A stretch of DNA of 64,000 nucleotides, taken from the NCBI GenBank assembly GCA_950295325.1, contig OX485809.1, positions 16,244,001 through 16,308,000 on the forward strand, read 5' to 3'. The notes under the pieces are model-generated. The model was not told the DNA's origin and ran no database searches. It worked only from the letters and a program-made list of their open reading frames with translations. Position numbers and translations under genes: made by a program. This DNA comes from Polytrichum commune (lineage: Eukaryota; Streptophyta; Polytrichopsida; Polytrichales; Polytrichaceae). Below, in pieces: positions 37,600-50,039 of the stretch. The first letter of the stretch is position 1, and every line of letters starts with the position of its first letter.

Positions 37600-39010
37600 T
37601 ATTATTTATTTGTGTGAATCAATCAAACCTGTGAGCTAGGATCACCCCCACCCTTAACTGCGTCGTAATCCAGGTGGGGGATCACCATTTCACAGTTTGG
37701 AACATGCCCACCTCCAATGGTGGTTCTTTCCACCTCTAGGTGACCCTTAATAATGAATAACCGTTTACTTTATTACTAATACTCATGCGTGTCATAACAC
37801 GAACGTGAGAATCAACACAATAAGTCATACATTAGCTTTTCACCTAAATTCCTAGCTTAACTATCACCCTTCACTACTTCACTAATATTACTGCCTTAGC
37901 TTAACTCGGTTAATCCAGCTTAGTTCTCAGTTGACCGTTGTCCTTTCATGCCCTTGGGCCTAATTACAACCAGCTCCTGGCCTCTTAGACCAATCCCGTT
38001 ACCGGCCCCGTTACCGGCCATGTTACCAGCCCTATTACCGGCCATGTTACCAACCGTGGCTAGGCTGATCCCTTGCACCCTTCCTACCACACGTGGCTCT
38101 CGCCTATCTGGTCTGAGCACCCTTCCCATGCGTTCACAACTGTTGAGACCCCAGCCACAGCTCTCGGCCATGCAGCCATCAATTCGCATTTGTGCAACCT
38201 CCTCTCTGTCCTGATTCACCATTTAAATGAGGCTTGTGGCCTGGGCTCTTCCCCGCTCAATTTTGATCATTCTTCACATTAGTCATGTTGTAGTGCCCTC
38301 CGAACCATTTGTTTCGAACAATGTTGGTCGCAACCTGTGGAATTCACCTTCTCCTTTCCAGCTCGCCCCTGCCTTGTGGCATTGTGCCAAGTTCTTTTTG
38401 AAAGGCCGAGGCCTCCAGGCATTCGAATTCAAACAATCCCTATCCCAGCTGCGCCCTCGGCAACCTCTATCATTTGCTCCAGCTTAGCCTCCAGCCTCCT
38501 TCCCCTCTTTGGCACAACACTTCCTCCTCATTCTCGGCGGCATCCATCTAGCTACCTACTAACTCCTCCAGCATCCATCACCAGCCTCGCATTCGGCAGC
38601 GCCTTACTCCTCGGCGGTATCATCCCCCTCCCCCTGCTAGCTTGCTTGTTCGAGAGAGAGCTGAGTTGTGAGAGCGGCGGCCTCAATGGCGCCCGTCCGA
38701 GTCCCTGGATCCGCACTTTACTAGGGTGCAGTGGCACCTGCCTAATTCGAACAGTTCCCAAGCCTTTTCAAGTCACATAAACCCCAGGCTTACAAGGCCT
38801 AAGGTCTAAGCCTAAGAACCACCTTAATCACCTCCTAGTCAATTCCCTTACACCTGCTCTCATTATTCAAGCACTAAGTACTAACCTCCTATCCCTAACC
38901 TTAATTCTAACACAACTCCAATCCTCCATATTTTTTATGTTTTAATTAATTGATGAAAACTCCAAATCTAAGTTTTAATGTGTTTTTCAGGTTGAGAACA
39001 CATGTGCCAC
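37600..39010. other. GC-rich insertion inside the left arm, non-coding
   Basis: Composition changes sharply here. 37996-38055 is a 12-bp minisatellite (five units of the type CCGTTACCGGCC), whose reverse translation gives the Gly/Asn/Met-rich repeats of a chance frame. Overlapping frames up to 147 codons at 38337-38780 show no domain. Origin unknown; perhaps an LTR or another host fragment. Confidence 0.45.
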
Positions 39011-39185
39011 AGAGTTTGGGCTCACAAAACCGCTCACGGTTGGGTCGTAGTCTAAATAGAAATGAAGTTACTGAATCATTTGAAATACTTTCAATCCATT
39101 GCTAATTTTTATTATAATAATCCAAACCAAAACATGTCATTTATTGACATTCAAATATATGTTGCTTAATACAACACTTGCAATA

Positions 39186-42100
39186 CTACTCACATTCTAC
39201 AATACCAACAAGTTCAAGTAGTCGCATGACCTCATTATAGGTATATGTAGGTGCATGAATGAACTTGTCACTCTCGTAATCCACCTTGCACAAAAATCTA
39301 AACACATAATAAAGATGTTTACAATACACCCATTTTCCTTTCTTTCCCAATGCATGAGAGGACATTTTCGTGAAGTCCGGGCATGTGCAATGCGGGATGT
39401 CACCAATTGTGACACGGTATGTAATATCCACTTTGGAGACAATGTTGATTATCACTCCAAAACCTGGATATGGAATGGCAGTCACCCCAACTACAAAGTA
39501 ACCATCCATGAGTCCGGCACTCTCCCATTTGTTTTTGTGATCCGCTGTCGGTGCGGTCGGATTGCGACGAACTGTCTTTCCAAACCTGAATGTAGGGTGG
39601 GCGTCTGGGTTGGGTGGCATACGAAAATGCGAGCGAGGGATGAGAAGGGTTGCAATTGTAGAAAGCCTACGACGGGGGGATAATGCTTCCCTTTGCTGTA
39701 GTTGAAATCCAGCGTCCTCAAGCGCCAACACCTCCTCTCTTGATAGATTGGTGCCTATCTTCACCGGCCAAGTGTTAGGCACTATCGGCCAATCCAACAC
39801 ATATTTCTTCTTACTACCACTCATACAACGCTTGATGTCGTCAGGGCAGAACCAAAATTCATACTCCACATTGTTGGGAGAGCGAAATTCCTTCTTGAAC
39901 CCTTTGTTGGAGCAGGTGTGCCATGTTTTCCAGTACCGACTTTGGCATTGCACATCGTTCCTGTAATGCCCAACATCGTCTAGCTGAGTTGGGTGGCAAT
40001 CTTGCAATGTGCCAATTAGAAGCAAGACAATCAGTCTCTAACACGGATGTAGTATGAGTCACACCATGTTGTGCAGAATTCAACGATTCCTCTATGCGTT
40101 GACGAGTTGCACGAGTGTTAGGGCGAGGAATTGAAAAATTCACTTTGTCGGGTCGATGAGAATCACAATCAGCACCCGGGGGCATGTTGAGTTTTCGTTT
40201 GGTGGACCCAAATAGCTCGGACCCTTCCAATGCACAATCTCTAGTGTTGACGTCTTCTGCCCCCGGGAAAGACTTCATGACATCAGCCAAATTTTTTGGA
40301 TCTCCACACCTGGCAGCCGCCTTAAGTTTCAAGGACGCCAAATCAGGACCTTTACCATGAGACCCCCCTTTCAACCATGCACGGTAATTCGTGATTTGCA
40401 TGAAGGCACGGAACATGTCATCAACAGTAGCTTCATACATGCAAGTCATCTTGTTGCCGGATTGTTGGAGCCATTTGTTATGAACAGTCTCGGCAAGGTT
40501 GCATGTTGGCATTTCTGCACGCTCATCTATTGTCATATCCTACGAACAACATACAAATATGGGGTTAAGAAAAAACAAGACACAAATTTATAAAAATGGA
40601 AAAAATACGGGGAAGTTCAATGACATTGAATAATGCAGTGTGGTATGCACTTACAAGTAGCATATGACCACCCCATTGTCTATAACAGAAGTGCCAAAAT
40701 CCCAACCACTCCGAAAGGCCAAGGATGTCTTCTTCTGTGGTAGCTCCAGATGACAACCACCAAGAACGAATCACGTGATACTTAGTCTCGGCATCGTCCA
40801 TTGTTACCGCGTCCTTGTAATCCTTGCATATTTGCTTGTGTTGAAACTGCAAGGATGGTTTGATATATTTTTGTGTCACCTTATCCAAGCTTGCAGACTA
40901 GTGGAAAAGGCATGTGCGTTCACGTGCGACCATGGGCAGGCTTGGATCGCCGTCCCCATAAACCATCCGCACCTCATTCCAATTGGCTTGAGCATTGTCT
41001 GCCATGAACCCTTTGAAGTTTGTTTTTGGAACACCATTCTCGGCCATAACAGCATTCAGATTTTCCCAAAAGAGAGTTTGTGCTGCACCATCTTCAGATT
41101 GAATGTCACAACACGCAATGGTCAACACCTTACAGTATCGACTGTCGTACACATGGCAAGCCATTGTCGTCCAATCCTTCAAACGTTTGACATGGTCAAA
41201 CATGATCCAAGAATTCTCCATATCTCCCCCGACTTGCATCCTCTTTACAAGCTCCACACCACTGCACGGAAGGTCTACGGACATCTTGAAAACAAAAATC
41301 TTGTCTTTCGATTGCCCTGGGAACTGACTATCATGGACAAACTTGAAAGCAAAATGGTCTTTGAGTGCCATAATACTATCCATAGTTCCCATTCCACTAC
41401 GCACAAAACGTTTTGATTCAAATACAAAATTACGACAATTTGGGAAGGCTAGAGTGCTGAATTTGTCCATGACCACCCGTAAGGAAGAACCAACCAAGTG
41501 ATGGCTTTCTACAATTGTGGGAGATCTAAGAAGGTAATCGGCCAAGAATTGTTTGCTCGCGGCCATAACTATGGCGGAATTTGTGGCTGTGGGTGTTTTC
41601 AACACTTCATTGGCAACGCACTGGTATGCCATGTCCAATGATTCACGACATGTACCATTGGATACAGGGTGATCATGTACACCAAGATGAATGCAAGCTC
41701 TGGACATCCCAGCAGAGGCGGAATGAATGTATATAATGCGAGCAGGGCACAAAGCAATGCACACAGGTGTTGAACGACATACCTTACACTGGATAGTAGA
41801 CCTAGTAGGGGCAACATTACCCACAAGAAATGGCAGAGGGGTTGAACCGGCCCATTCAGTGGTGTTGCGCAGACCCCCATTGCGATGCATATAATCACAG
41901 TAGTTATTAGGACATTGGAGATGACCTGCACAAGTAGAACGCCGAAAGGATAATCCAAAATCATTTTGGATATTCGTGGTTTTGGTGGTGCACCAAGGGT
42001 GACCGTCACACATTTTATCCATACCATCTATGGAGCGGCCATACGTATTTGGAACTCCAAGTGCCATAGGGGGCAAAACAAATAAAACGTCGCCGTCAAA

Positions 42101-42786
42101 AGAAGATGGCAAGTATTTGACATCACAGACATCTATATTGTCAAAATCAATGAATGCAAGATCTGACTTTGACCTTTTCTTAGACTTTGTGAACTTCAAG
42201 GCATCAACGATAGTCAACCCTGTAGATGATGGTGAAAGGTGCAATGGAGGGCGCTGAGAAGGTGTTATACAGTGAACCAATGTGTTGCACATAGGACTGA
42301 ATGGGGATTTGGGAAGTTGTGAAGGAGTGAAGGAGTGGAATTTTTACTTTCAAATGGAAATGACGATATGTCTGAAAGATCAACAGCAACACAAATATCA
42401 TCTTCTGAATCAGACAGCACCAATACACTATCATCATTGGGCTCCAACTTAATAGTTGCAACAGTGGGCATTTGAACTGTGGATGTACCGGATTCATTGA
42501 TCAGTAAGACAGTTGGAGCTTGCATCTGCGATTCAGAAAGACATATGACCCTAAATGAACCAGGCCCTAAAATCCACACAAATCCATCTTCAGTTCTGGT
42601 CTTTTGAACCAAAATCGTTTCATACACCTCTCCATCCGCAGAGTACATCTCTTGTTCTAAATACATGCTTCTTAGTTGGAGATTGAATCTCAAACTAAGC
42701 AAATCTTCCGAGACACACACAAAACCATCATCCTGAAGTGGTAGCAAGAAATGAACAAAGGATCCAGGAGCTCTAATGGTAGCCAT
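39186..42786 (-). pseudogene. MULE-type transposase with zinc finger, DDE core and SWIM finger (broken)
   Basis: Reading from 42786: an N-terminal domain (LLPLQDDGFVCVSEDLLSL, VICLSESQMQAPTVLLINES), then a frame change near 42300 (indel or intron). The 42292-40898 segment has a GCM/WRKY-like zinc-finger region (CAGHLQCPNNYCDY, GVHDHP) and a DDE core (D383 in HVYDSRYCKVL, D432 in FMADNAQANW, then RERTCLFH). A single TAG at 40898-40900 interrupts the frame, which continues as SLDKVTQKYIKP to RQWGGHMLL. A 115-nt intron (40654-40540, GTAAGT/GTAG) follows, then AEMPTCNLAETVHNKWLQQS, a one-base frameshift near 39950, and a C-terminal SWIM finger (C-T-C-P-D-F and C-K-H). It would cut and join the element ends in the nucleus. 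Full length would be near 1,150 residues. One stop and one or two frameshifts make it inactive as read. Confidence 0.88.
40540..40654 (-). other. Intron of the transposase gene
   Basis: 115 nt with GTAAGT donor and GTAG acceptor, phase 0 on both sides; supports a nuclear plant-expressed ancestor. Confidence 0.75.
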
Positions 42787-43157
42787 GGAAAAAAAAGCAA
42801 TAGATGCACGTCACAATAATATTGGATGGACGGAGGTTATTATACTGAATGGTATGTACTAAAAAATGGGGTGTAGATCAAAACTTTGAATACTATAGCA
42901 TCCAATAAATACACAAGTAGACAACTCACACTGACAGTCAAAGAATAGATTAGGCCAAACATAGAACCCTAAACCAAACCCAATAAACTATCTCATTTGG
43001 AAACAAAACCATAGCGAAACCCAATGCACAACTGAGATGTGGATCTTAAGTTCATGACACCATAAGTCATGTCCATTATAACATTGGGAAGAATACATGA
43101 AGAAGAGATTTAACTAATGTATATAACTTAATAAAAATATAAACTATTTAGAATATA

Positions 43158-43264
43158 GATCTATATATCTATATATCTATGTCTATATGTCTATATGTCT
43201 ATATCTATATATCTATATGTCTATATGTCTATATGTCTATATATGTATATATGTCTATATATGT
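43158..43264. repeat. TATATGTC/TATATC microsatellite
   Basis: Alternating 6- and 8-bp units between the two divergent gene blocks of the element. Confidence 0.85.
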
Positions 43265-43763
43265 ATGAATTTCTAAATGAAAACGGAAGAAGCGCGGGCA
43301 CGGATATCATTGAAAAACGTGTTATATAATGAACAAATACATATAAATCGATACTAACAATTTGGCGAATAATTTCACTTTTTATATAATGTTGGGGAAG
43401 TGAAGGATTTAAACCCTATAACCTTCTTAGAATGTTCCCCAATCATGTGCAAAAAAAATGATTTCGGAAAATTTCCAAAAACTCTACGATGTAATCAATT
43501 TCAGAGTTTTTAGAAATTCATAAGAATTAGAAATTTAATGAAAACAAACCTAATTTTTTGTATATCACTACATATGATGGGTGTAACTATGAGAAAACAT
43601 TTTCAAGCTAATTAATTTTAATATGTAGAAAATATACCTATCTAAAGTTTTCTAAAATCTATGGGTTTTGTATTTTTTTTATTTTTTTTCAACCTTTCAT
43701 TCCCCTCTGAACCTAAATCTAAATCTAAACCCCTTCGCGTTCACGGCCGCCATGGCCGAGGCA

Positions 43764-43770
43764 TATAAAT
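43764..43770 (+). promoter_or_regulatory. Probable TATA box of the cargo transcription unit
   Basis: GGCATATAAATAAGG lies just after a GC-rich patch (CGGCCGCCATGGCCGAGG) in AT-rich DNA. A start about 30 bp downstream would place the palindrome array inside the transcribed leader of the kinase gene. Confidence 0.45.
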
Positions 43771-43870
43771 AAGGATGAGAAGGTGTTTCTACAACAAACT
43801 TATATGAGCGACCTTCTATTTAGCACTGCCTATGAGAACAAGTTTATAGAGAAGTTGCTGGTTGGACCTG

Positions 43871-44533
43871 CTTGTGCGCTAGCGCACAAGCCTGCATTAG
43901 GACTATTTCTGTTCATTTTTCCTTTCAATGCTATCACTTACATAAGATTTGTTTAGCCCTGCTGCTGAGAGTTGTTTGTGCGCTAGCTCACAAACATCCT
44001 AGAATTCTTTGTGTTTACTTTGTTTTTCAGATCTATCATTTGTATACGATTTATTGCGCCCTTCTGCTGAAAGTTCTTTGTGCGCTGGCGCACAAACATC
44101 CTTTAGGACTCTTTTTATTTAGGGTATTCTTTAGATATATCATTTGCATATAATTTGTTGCGCCCTTCTACAGGAAGTTCTTTGTACGCTGACGCACAAA
44201 CATCCTTTAGGATTCTTTTTGTTTACTTAGTTCTTTAGATCTATCATTTGCATACGATTTGTTGCGCCCCTCTGCTGGAAGTTCATTGTGCGCTGGCGCA
44301 CAATCCTTTCTTAGTACTTCTATTCATTTTTCTATTTTAGTTCTTACATTTAGTTTAGGCTTCATTTCATTTTCTTTGGTTTGCACTTCATCTGCCTTGC
44401 TGTTGGATTATACTTGTGCGCTGGCGCACATTAATCAGGTATTTTTTCATTGATTTTTTTCTTTACTTCTATCAATGCTTTTAAGCTTCTTCTGCCCTGC
44501 TCCTGCTTTCTGGTTGTGCGCCAGCGCACAACC
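43871..44533. promoter_or_regulatory. Array of seven palindromic sites, about 103-bp period
   Basis: Sites: 43871-43890 (CTTGTGCGCTAGCGCACAAG, perfect), 43974-43995, 44077-44096, 44181-44200, 44285-44304, 44415-44430 and 44512-44533. The core TTGTGCGCTRGCGCACAA is kept, while bases outside it differ between sites but stay complementary in most. Start-to-start distances are 103, 103, 104, 104, 130 and 97 bp. Most units also share CCCTTCTGCTG..AAGTT ahead of the site. Keeping symmetry while the sequence varies suggests selection on a dimer-bound site or an RNA hairpin. Short frames here (repeated CALAHKHP) merely translate the palindromes. Confidence 0.8.
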
Positions 44534-44867
44534 ATCAATGATGACTAATTCCATTTATATATTATGGTTCATCTACTAATATTTGCTTGAATCTTGTTCT
44601 TAATTTCTTTTAGAACATTTTACAACTTTTGTTTTGTTTTGTTATTTATAATTGGATTTTTTTTAATTGATGTTCTGAACTTCATGTGTAACACTACACC
44701 TCCGATCTGGTTGTGTGCCAAATATGAAGACATCAACTTTCATTCCAGGTATTTTTTCACTCCATTATGTTTTGTTTTGATTTATTTTGTCTTGTTCTAT
44801 TTTATTTTGCTTTGTTTTATTTTGTTTTGTCTTGCTTTGTTTTTCTTCTAAATTCCGAATCATCTCA

Positions 44868-45075
44868 GCTGGCGTGGATGGATGTTTTATGCTTCCTCAC
44901 GTCCTGGGTGTTAGGACGTGTAATTACATCATACTCATTATTTCCAGCTGGTATGGTCTACATGATTATAATTTTTATGTGCATATCCTGGATTTGATTT
45001 TTAACATTCAACTTTAAATGGCCCTAGCAGACGTGGATGGATGTTTCATGCATTCCCACGTCCTAGGTGTTCATA
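44868..45075 (+). repeat. Direct repeat pair in the cargo leader
   Basis: GCGTGGATGGATGTTTTATG..CCTCACGTCCTGGGTGTT (from 44872) recurs as GACGTGGATGGATGTTTCAT..CCCACGTCCTAGGTGTT (from 45028). In the better copy the outer GACGTGG and CCCACGTC are complementary, so each can fold. Non-coding; meaning unknown. Confidence 0.6.
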
Positions 45076-45299
45076 TATGTATTTCTATAATATATTTTCC
45101 TTCTATCCGTGTACCAATCTATTTTTAACTGACTTTTAAGATGTGTATCTAAATCCTATATTTCATTTCTTCAACATTAAGTATACAACCCATAGTATAT
45201 GGTAATTTTATGTGGTTTTATTGACTCTTATATGCAGGTGTTCATTGTTCGTTGATACTATCTGCAACATATTATTCAAGGTGATTATTACTTACAACT

Positions 45300-46796
45300 A
45301 TGGAATATCTTCTCAATAAGCCTAATCAAATGGTTACTTTGAGTGTGCAAAGCTTCATTGTAGAATGGTGGGCTGACATGTCTTGGGATTCAATTCATCA
45401 AAATTTTGTATCGATGAGTATGTCCGGCCCTATTCTTTTGCGTGAGCGTGTGAAGATCATGTTTGATGATTGCATCTTGAGATGTTTTCCATCATGCAAA
45501 GAAATGTCCAACTATAATACTTGGAAAGACAACGTCTCTTCTAATTTTGTTGGACAAATGCCCGATGTGGTTTCAAAGGTGCATCGGAAAGTCACGCATG
45601 GTTGGACATTGGACAAGTTAGAAGCGCAAATATTTAATTCCGATCGGTGACGAGTGGAGATTCCACAACTTTCAAGACGTACAAAAACTCATGTCAAAAA
45701 TTTGAACCGTGTTGATCGATATGTCATTTCTGGAGGTGGTGTTTTTCTTTTTGCTTGGAGAGATGTTGTTATTGAAAAGCATGAACGACTAGACCGTGGT
45801 TCATATGGAGTGGTATGGAAATGTTTCATTAAGGACAATTCAGATACTGATCCATTCGTACCCTATGCCATTAAATGTTTTTTGGATCATAATGGAAATC
45901 CTCATCATGCAAGCATGAAGGAGTGTTATTCTGTGGCTTCCATAGATTATGGTGGTGTTATCAAATCGTTTGCTTTCGAAATGACACTCGCACCCGCCAT
46001 CTTCTTGCCTTATTGGAATGGTGGGACATTAGGAGATATGTTCAAATGTATGAAAGACCATGCAACTAATGAGTATGATGTTTTTCAACGTCTTACAATA
46101 TTCAAGAAAAATCATCCAGAACAAATCTGTAAGATTTAAGAATTGGAGCGGTTAAGGCTTTTCTTGTTAAACCGTTGTACCCTTGCGATCACCTTCATTC
46201 AAATCATGGCCGATGTACTCACCATTCATAATGTATTTCTTGGTGATTTATCCTTTACAAACATCTTATTCCATTTTGGTGAGATAGATGACAAAGATGA
46301 AATTTACATAGGCATTCGTGATTGGGGATCGGCAACAATATCGTCGGATATACGACATTCAAATCATTTCTTGCAATCTGAATTTTTGAGACATTCTAGG
46401 CTCCAAGAACGTTGGTGGGTAGATCCTGAGTTGTTATTCAGCAAAGACCACAATGCTCGTCCGTGCCATACCGAAAAGACAGAGTCATATTCTGTATCAA
46501 AGATTGCAGAGGCTATTTGGGGTTTATATGTCGATCCAATATGTCTCATAGTCATTCACTCTCGTTCTTATAATATTTTGTTACATTGTATTCGTCGAAT
46601 GTTATGCACTTCAACCACGGAGCTTCGCATGACCCCTACTGATGTCATGAATCGATTATCTCGCGAACCAGATTTTCATACTTTTCCCTTTAACAAACAC
46701 ATCCGTCAACGTTATCTTACTCTACTAGAACAGAATAGGGTTTATAGTCGTCAAATTAATTGTGATGATGAAATCCCTTTCAAACGTCGGAAATAG
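45300..46796 (+). pseudogene. Protein-kinase-fold cargo gene (two nonsense codons)
   Basis: One frame of 499 codons is broken only by TGA (45648) and TAA (46137). After a unique N-terminal region comes a kinase-like domain. It has a glycine loop LDRGSYGVVWKC (about residues 164-175), the ATP-binding lysine in YAIKCF (K192), a hinge FLPYWNGGTLGDMF, and a catalytic loop LGDLSFTNIL in which D316 and N321 are kept but the HRD histidine position is Leu. A metal-binding RDWG follows (D341, DWG for DFG), then a C-lobe with WWVDPELLFSKDH and SYSVSKIAEAIWGL. These residues suggest the undamaged ancestor could bind ATP and perhaps phosphorylate. The family within the kinases is not recognised. It precedes the ParB-methyltransferase gene by 135 bp on the same strand. 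A role in transposition or in countering host silencing is only a guess. Confidence 0.75.
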
Positions 46797-47749
46797 ATTA
46801 TACATTTTTATATTAATAAAGTATTGGATTTGTAAAATCCATTATGTATTATTTTGAAGTATATATACGATGAAGTTATTTCTATCATTTTTTGTTTACA
46901 TTTTCATTTATGTTTTTTGTTTGCAGAAAATATGTTTCCTAAAGGAAAACAAAAAGACCCATCCTCCGATGCGTTACAACCTCTCTCACCAAGAATACAA
47001 ACTATCCATTGACAAGGCGTTAAATCAACAACTAGGAAAAGAAGACAAGGTGAAAACTCCACCCCTACGCGAAGGTCTCATCACAACAAGGGACTTCAAC
47101 CTGATGTTGTTCTTGAAACAGTGGAAGAAGATTGTGCATCTTCCATGCATTGAAACGATCAACCACAAGTCCATTATAAAGAAAATACAATGACATTGTC
47201 GCAAAGATTGGAGCCATTTTTGGGACAAGATCAAAATATCACTGAAGATATTGCAACAAAAATTGTGGATAATATTGTGGATTTAGTTGCAGAATAAGTT
47301 ATTGAGGAATCCACTTTAGAGAAATTGCATGAAGAAAATCAAGACAATCTGTAATATGATGATACACAAGACTCTAAAGAGAATCAACACTTTCAAGTGA
47401 CACAAACTTCTCCAGAGAATCAACAATTTCAGGATACACAAACTTCTCCAGGAAATCAACACTTTCAAGAGACACCAAATTCTCAACATACTAAACAATT
47501 TCAAGAACAACAACTTTCTCTTGTGAATCAACGATCACAGCATAGAGAGCATTCTTTGACATTGTCTCAAGGGACAATATCTACATCTCAATTTACTGGT
47601 GGACCTTCTGAAGGTGTAACTAATCGATGCAAAAAAGAGAAGGTAAATTTTATTTTCATTTGTATTTAACGGTTTGAATTTTTTTAATTTATATATATAT
47701 TCTATTATTATTAGGTTTATAGTCTCTTACATACATAAATATTGTGCAG

Positions 47750-48347
47750 AGTGGAAAAAATGATATTCATGAAGGATCGATTATGGACACCTCCGCCTAC
47801 ATTGGAGAACCCAGCTGAACATGAAGGGAAATCCATCAAGTACACGAGAATGAGACTCTTGGATTGAAAACAAAAAATCAACTCGACATTGAATGATATA
47901 TGTGTCATGAAATATCCTGTGCCTATCCCTTTGTGTCGAATGATTGACATGGAGGTGGTTAGGCCCGCATTGGACGATGATGTATCAATTTTGTCACGTT
48001 CGTTTCTCAATGGTTATATTCCTGAGTCTGCATCATTTTATGTCTCGGTAGAGCATGAAGAGGGATACACGATTGATGTCAATGATGATATTGTGAATGA
48101 ATGGGATGAAATTTGGAAACAAAAAAATGAAGAATTTGAAGCGTATCTGACAGAGCATGGTTTGCATGCATTCAAAAATAAAATGTTTCACATTTGGGAT
48201 GGAAATCATCGCTTTAAAACGTGGTACAATACCAAAGAGATGAAGTTGGGTGGTGTTGAATATCATATAAGCCCTACATCGATAATCCTTGATGGACGAA
48301 AAGAAAATCATTATGTTATCACATGTCTCTGCGATGATATCAACATG
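47750..48347 (+). other. ParB/Srx-like domain exon
   Basis: The pattern follows the ParB N-terminal fold: an I-P-x-x-x-I strand, then R-P, D-D-D-V-x-x-L-x-x-S-x-x-x-G-Y-I, a variable insert (NEWDEIWKQKNEEFEAYL) and the signature strand and turn W-D-G-N-H-R-F-K-T-W. In ParB and Srx proteins this turn (normally G-x-x-R) binds a nucleotide. The insert is longer than in ParB. One TGA at 47865-47867 breaks the frame. Assignment rests on motif order only. Confidence 0.55.
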
Positions 48348-50039
48348 TAAGTATTTTATTCATTTATATTTTGATTATCTTATATTGTTAATTTTTTTTA
48401 CATGTTTCATCTTTAAGTTTTTCATATTTTTATATTTATGTTTATATTTTGAAATGATTCAGATCAACAGAGAAAAATGTTGTCAAACCTCGATTCATTC
48501 ACACTCTTCAAAGTGACAAAATATGGAAGTCAACCGCTGGAATGGTGGGAAGGAAGGATTAGTCCTGAGCAAATGGCTTTGTGCAAAAAGAGAAAATCAG
48601 TAAATTCTAAAAAGTGGTATAATGTCACACAAGAGATCCTGGTCGAACATATTTACAAGGTAAATTTTGTTTTTCCTTATTTCTTTAACTATGTCAATTC
48701 ATATTTATGGATTTCTAGATTTTCTTTCTTTATGCTCATCAATACTTTGTATTGTACAGAGTGAAATTGAGGACGAGGTTGCAAAAGCAACTGAAAACTA
48801 TATCAACTTGGAGGTTGCAGATCACATCGGATTACAACAAATAATTGCAACAGCATCACAATCCATCAAAACTAAAAAACGGTCAACACTGGTTAAAATT
48901 TTGGCCATCGTTGATCCCGAAAATGGCACAGAGTTTTTTGATGAAATCAAAAAACACTATGACAAAAATGGAGACAATGTGCAAATGACCCTTGATCGCC
49001 TCCATCGTCTTTGTCAATCTCAGGTTGACTCCAAAGAGAAAACGAATTGGCTAAAGCTCAGGAATGCTAATGATGACACAAAACATGCTGCATCGTTTCC
49101 TTTAGAAATTGGAGGAAATGATGCATTGGATCCATGGCTGACAAGAAGAACATTTTGGTGGCAGGTATTTATATATGAAGTTTACTATTTGATATGTAAT
49201 ATATTTATTTATCAGATATATAATATATATGTATGTTTGATATATGTATTATGATACATAATTATTTGTATATTAATTATTAATTATTTTTATGTATGTT
49301 ATACAGCTCAAAGAGGAGGCATACAAAAAAATTGACTACTACATCAATCATGATGATGCAACACAACGATTGGTGTTGGACAATATGACTTCGGATGTTC
49401 CGGATGTTGTCTCATATATTAGAACATGGGAGGAAAAAATTGGGAACATGGCCTTTTTAGTGGAAATACCCACTATGGTGAATGCAAAGACTGTGTGGAG
49501 GAACAATATATGGAAAGATCAACCAAGTTCTGCTGCAATCATGTATCGTATAATTTATCGATACATTAAATTCATTTTGATTGCAAATGGAAAACTTCGA
49601 GGTCGTCCATCATGGTGGTCTTCTTGGACACTTGCAGAAGGAATGCTTTGGAATATTGAACAAAGAAAATGGCCATCTGCACATCGCGAAGGGGGAGGTT
49701 GGTATTTGGACCTTCCCAATGGTTCTTTACCAGAAGAAGAAACACAATTGTTTCAAGATTGCAATGCAAGAGTTGAAGAACAAAGAAGTGTTGGTATTAA
49801 TGTGGGTGAAATGCCAACATTTGAAACCGAACAACCATCGGAGTCCTCCAAACAACCATCGCAGTCTTCCAAACCACATATTCAATTGAGGAAAAAAAGA
49901 AAAATAATCGATACAGAAAATGACGAACAAGATATTGTCCCAAATCCAAAGCCACCAAGTGGTTGAGTGTCGTTAAGATCACAAATTGCAACTGTACCAA
50001 AACCGGGAAGAAATCTTGATTTTATTCCCAAGGTAGGCC

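Noticed and set aside
37920-38222. Gly/Asn/Met-rich minus-strand frame of 100 codons
   Set aside because: It translates a 12-bp minisatellite and has overlapping frames on the other strand without any domain.
38337-38780. Plus-strand frame of 147 codons in the GC-rich insertion
   Set aside because: GC-rich DNA has few stops; no domain, no conserved start and overlapping alternative frames.
39255-39683. Plus-strand frame of 142 codons
   Set aside because: Antisense shadow of the SWIM-finger part of the transposase.
43872-44453. Frames of 93 and 64 codons with repeated CALAHKHP
   Set aside because: They are translations of the palindrome array; the repeated residues come from the DNA symmetry and the frame is not kept between units.
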